The position numbers and the translations under genes are program-made. Shown piece after piece: positions 6,670-8,414 of a stretch of 8,414 bases of DNA (positions within the stretch are counted from its first letter, which is position 1; the number at the start of each line of letters is the position of its first letter). The stretch is from an uncultured cyanobacterium (GTDB taxonomy: Bacteria > Cyanobacteriota > Cyanobacteriia > PCC-6307 > Cyanobiaceae): the NCBI GenBank assembly GCA_903934745.1, contig CAIZOZ010000074.1, forward strand, positions 1-8,414, given 5' to 3'. The notes beneath the pieces were generated by a model. It had not been told where the DNA came from. It saw only the letters and a program-made list of their open reading frames with translations, and made no database searches.

Positions 6670-7047
6670 ATGAGCCAGCCCTACTACGAAACGATGTACA
6701 TCCTTCGCCCGGACATTCCGGAGGAGGAAGTTGAAACTCACGTCACCAAATACCGCGACATCGTCATCGAAGCCGGCGGCGAGGTGCTGGATACCCAGAT
6801 GCGGGGCAAGCGCCGTCTGGCCTACACGATTGCCAAGCATCGCGAAGGCATCTATGTGCAGCTCAATCACAATGGTGATGGCCAGCAGGTGGCACCCTTG
6901 GAGCGGGCGATGCGCCTCTCGGAAGATGTGATCCGTTATCTCACCGTCAAGCAGGATGGCCCCCTGCCCACTCCCCGGGCCGTGACGACGTCCTCCAGTG
7001 GCGCTGGTGAAAGCGTGGCTGCCGCCACCGAAACCGTCGAGGCCTGA
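6670..7047 (+). CDS. rpsF: 30S ribosomal protein S6 (bS6)
   Basis: S6 sits on the platform of the 30S subunit, where it binds 16S rRNA together with S18. The protein opens YYETMYILRP (5-14), has the conserved RGKRRLAYTI (45-54), and a third beta strand GIYVQLNHNG. The helix LERAMRLSEDVIRYLTVK closes the ferredoxin-like fold near residue 94. The remaining ~30 residues form a Ser/Thr/Ala-rich acidic tail, plausible for cyanobacterial S6 and probably disordered. At 125 residues it is slightly longer than the compact bacterial forms. No Shine-Dalgarno is seen before the ATG. Its usual partners rpsR and rplI are not adjacent. It ends 20 bases before a strong terminator, so transcription from this side stops here. 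Confidence 0.96.
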   Translation: MSQPYYETMYILRPDIPEEEVETHVTKYRDIVIEAGGEVLDTQMRGKRRLAYTIAKHREGIYVQLNHNGDGQQVAPLERAMRLSEDVIRYLTVKQDGPLPTPRAVTTSSSGAGESVAAATETVEA

Positions 7048-7066
7048 GCCCCGGCCCAAGGCAAGG

Positions 7067-7116
7067 AGCCAGCGCCGCAGTCGTCCAACGGAGGTCGCTG
7101 CCGCGCTGGCTTTTTT
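7067..7116 (+). terminator. Rho-independent terminator of rpsF
   Basis: AGCCAGCGC (7067-7075) pairs perfectly with GCGCTGGCT (7103-7111). After one mismatch the stem continues with GCAG (7077-7080) against CTGC (7098-7101). Six T residues follow at 7111-7116, then a GTTGTTG run. This is a strong intrinsic terminator 20 bases after the rpsF stop. Confidence 0.92.
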
Positions 7117-7120
7117 GTTG

Positions 7121-7149
7121 TTGTGAACCCCAGCCAATGCCCTTAAAGT
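7121..7149 (+). promoter_or_regulatory. Sigma-70-type promoter for the 7176-7967 gene
   Basis: TTGTGA (7121-7126) and TAAAGT (7144-7149) are separated by exactly 17 bases, matching four of six consensus bases in each box. Transcription should start near 7156, leaving a leader of about 20 bases before the ATG at 7176. The -35 box begins four bases after the T tract of the rpsF terminator, so the downstream gene looks like an independent transcription unit. Confidence 0.62.
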
Positions 7150-7175
7150 CCGCCCACCCGGGCGGCGGATAGGGC

Positions 7176-7967
7176 ATGAACGATTCAGGGGAGGCCAGTT
7201 CCGGCTTGCGAAACCGTCCCCCGGGCCTGGCTCCCGAATTGCGCCAGTTGCAGGACGCTGGCGATGTCGATCGCCGCTGGTGGGAAACCGCGGACAGCAG
7301 CAAGCCCTCAGCTCGTACCGCGGCCAGCCCCGAGACGGATTCAGATCAGCCCTCAGGCTGGGGTTTCGGTCCGCCGCCGCCGCCACCACCAGCGCCGTTC
7401 CTGAAACCGGATCAGCTCAGACCAGCAGGACCGCGCCCCCAGCCAGCCGCCGCGCCTGAGCCCGCCACCACCCAGGAATCGCCGGTTGCTCCTGAATCAC
7501 CGCGCCATGGCGCGGCGGCTGCCGCCCAGACGGATGGCTGTACCGACACGGCGGCTTCCACCATGACGTCGACCCAGGCCAACGCAACGGCTCAGGCCGC
7601 TGGAGCTGCCCAGGCCCAGGCCGAGGCGCTCGCCATGCAGCGCCTGGAACTGGAACTAGCCGCCGCCCGAGCCGAAGCGGCGGCCCTGCACGAGATGCTT
7701 GAAGACCTGCCGGAAATCTTTGAGCGCAAGTTCCGGCAGCGCCTGCAGTCCACCCTCGAACAACAACAACGCTTGCTCGCCGACAACCAGGCCCTCAGGG
7801 AGCAGGTCTACACGCTCACTCCGGCAGCGCCAGCGGTCGAAACAAGACCCAGCCGGCTGCTGTTGCCGGCCTCCCAGCCCAACTCCCTCGGTGAGGCCCT
7901 GCGCAAGGTGCTGAGGCTGGGGCGGCCGCATCCCCCCGCAGCGATCGATCCGGATCGCTGCGGCTGA
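7176..7967 (+). CDS. Unrecognised Pro/Ala-rich protein with C-terminal coiled coil
   Basis: I do not recognise this 263-residue protein. Residues 1-45 are charged and include PELRQLQDAGDVDRRWWETAD, with a Trp pair at 35-36. Residues 45-145 are low-complexity and rich in Pro, Ala, Ser and Thr, with seven consecutive prolines at 66-72. Residues ~147-213 form a long amphipathic helix with heptad-like Leu spacing, very likely a coiled coil, holding DLPEIFERKFRQRLQ and LLADNQALREQV. A short linker leads to a small basic helix, SLGEALRKVLRLGR (237-250). There is no signal peptide or membrane helix, so it should be cytosolic and may oligomerise. ATG at 7176 fits the promoter just upstream; the only purine-rich stretch, AGGG, is too close to act as a normal Shine-Dalgarno. 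It converges on argG with a 21-base gap. Codon use looks like its neighbours, so I think it is a real gene. Possible roles such as scaffold or structural adaptor are guesses. Confidence 0.8.
   Translation: MNDSGEASSGLRNRPPGLAPELRQLQDAGDVDRRWWETADSSKPSARTAASPETDSDQPSGWGFGPPPPPPPAPFLKPDQLRPAGPRPQPAAAPEPATTQESPVAPESPRHGAAAAAQTDGCTDTAASTMTSTQANATAQAAGAAQAQAEALAMQRLELELAAARAEAAALHEMLEDLPEIFERKFRQRLQSTLEQQQRLLADNQALREQVYTLTPAAPAVETRPSRLLLPASQPNSLGEALRKVLRLGRPHPPAAIDPDRCG
7936..7963. repeat. 11-bp hairpin at the 3' end of the 7176-7967 gene
   Basis: CCGCAGCGATC (7936-7946) and GATCGCTGCGG (7953-7963) are exact reverse complements around a six-base loop. They lie over the last codons of the gene and end one base before its stop codon. 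No T tract follows on either strand, so it is not a standard intrinsic terminator. Placed between two converging genes, it could stabilise both transcript ends. The role is inferred. Confidence 0.5.
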
Positions 7968-7988
7968 CGGGCTGGCGGCGGACTGGCT

Positions 7989-8414
7989 TCAGCCGCCCCG
8001 ATGGCGGGCCGACCAGAGGCGCGTGGGCAGTCCCCAGACGTAGATGAAGCCCTCGGCGGCGCGGTGATCAAACAGATCCTCGGCGCCGTAGGTGGCCATG
8101 TCGGGCACATAGAGGCTGTCGCTGGCGCTGCTGCGGCCCACCACCGTGGCATTGCCGCGCTGCAGCTTCACCCGCACCCGACCGTTGACGGTTTCCTGGG
8201 TGCGATCGAGGAAGCCATCGAGGGCCTGCTTGAGTGGGCCGTACCAGAGGCCCTGATACACCAGATCGGCCCAGCTCATCTCCACCTGGCGCTTATAGCG
8301 CTGAACGTCGGCGGCGAGGGTGAGGCTCTCCAGCTCCTGATGGGCCTTGATCAGCAGCAACAGCCCCGGCGTTTCGTAGATCTCCCGGCTCTTGATGCCC
8401 ACCACCCGGTTCTC
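7989..8414 (-). CDS. argG: Argininosuccinate synthase, C-terminal part (5' end outside window)
   Basis: ArgG joins citrulline and aspartate with ATP to form argininosuccinate, the penultimate step of arginine synthesis, in the cytosol. Only the last 141 residues are inside the window, roughly a third of the usual ~400. The visible segment starts ENRVVGIKSREIYETPG, the conserved C-terminal substrate-domain motif. It continues with the helical region LTLAADVQRYKRQVEMSWADLVY and the oligomerisation tail through GRVRVKLQRGNATVVGR, closing GLPTRLWSARHRGG. The N-terminal ATP-binding PP-loop and the start codon lie beyond the right edge. The frame is intact to that edge. The gene converges on the unrecognised gene to its left, and I see no intrinsic terminator for it in the 21-base gap. 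Confidence 0.94.
   Translation of the reverse strand, partial: ENRVVGIKSREIYETPGLLLLIKAHQELESLTLAADVQRYKRQVEMSWADLVYQGLWYGPLKQALDGFLDRTQETVNGRVRVKLQRGNATVVGRSSASDSLYVPDMATYGAEDLFDHRAAEGFIYVWGLPTRLWSARHRGG

Noticed and set aside
6661..7389. 242-codon - strand frame opposite rpsF and its downstream region
   Set aside because: It covers rpsF, its terminator and the next promoter on the opposite strand and shows no domain.
7938..7961. HIP1-like sequence (GCGATCGC family) at the hairpin
   Set aside because: Only partial matches are present. By eye I found no perfect GCGATCGC in the window, so there is no support for HIP1 repeats here.

Overview
The window is about 8.4 kb of GC-rich, tightly packed bacterial DNA. 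It most likely comes from a picocyanobacterium of the Synechococcus/Cyanobium group. Four things point there: a lipoprotein of the cyanobacterial PsbQ type (photosystem II), a Tic20/Ycf60-family membrane protein, a DnaK of the cyanobacterial DnaK2 type, and the gene order dnaK - aroE - tic20 - rpsF near argG, which I recall from marine picocyanobacteria. The high GC content fits Cyanobium-like lineages better than low-GC Prochlorococcus. This assignment is an inference; no database search was possible.

Layout from left to right. Positions 92-2687 (+ strand) hold psbQ, a ThiO-like FAD amine oxidase four bases downstream, and a PstS phosphate-binding lipoprotein 27 bases further on, so the three could be co-transcribed. 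Positions 2688-2946 are the junction between pstS and the convergent dnaK. It contains a clear dnaK intrinsic terminator and two further perfect hairpins just after the dnaK stop. dnaK (4848 down to 2947, - strand) has a good Shine-Dalgarno and a structured leader. Positions 4849-5118 are the divergent spacer between dnaK and aroE. aroE, tic20 and rpsF follow on the + strand. rpsF ends at a strong intrinsic terminator, and a near-consensus sigma-70-type promoter begins four bases after its T tract. That promoter drives an unrecognised 263-residue protein rich in Pro and Ala with a predicted coiled coil. This gene converges on the 3' part of argG, which runs off the right edge.

Most of the window is housekeeping: photosynthesis (psbQ), probable thiamin biosynthesis (thiO), phosphate capture (pstS), protein folding (dnaK), aromatic amino acid synthesis (aroE), membrane insertion or translocation (tic20), translation (rpsF) and arginine synthesis (argG). 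I see no mobile element, CRISPR array, tRNA, phage gene or defence module. The parts worth a second look are the unrecognised gene at 7176-7967, the three-hairpin dnaK 3' UTR, the competing hairpins in the dnaK leader and the unresolved psbQ start. I found nothing that I could honestly call a new biological system.
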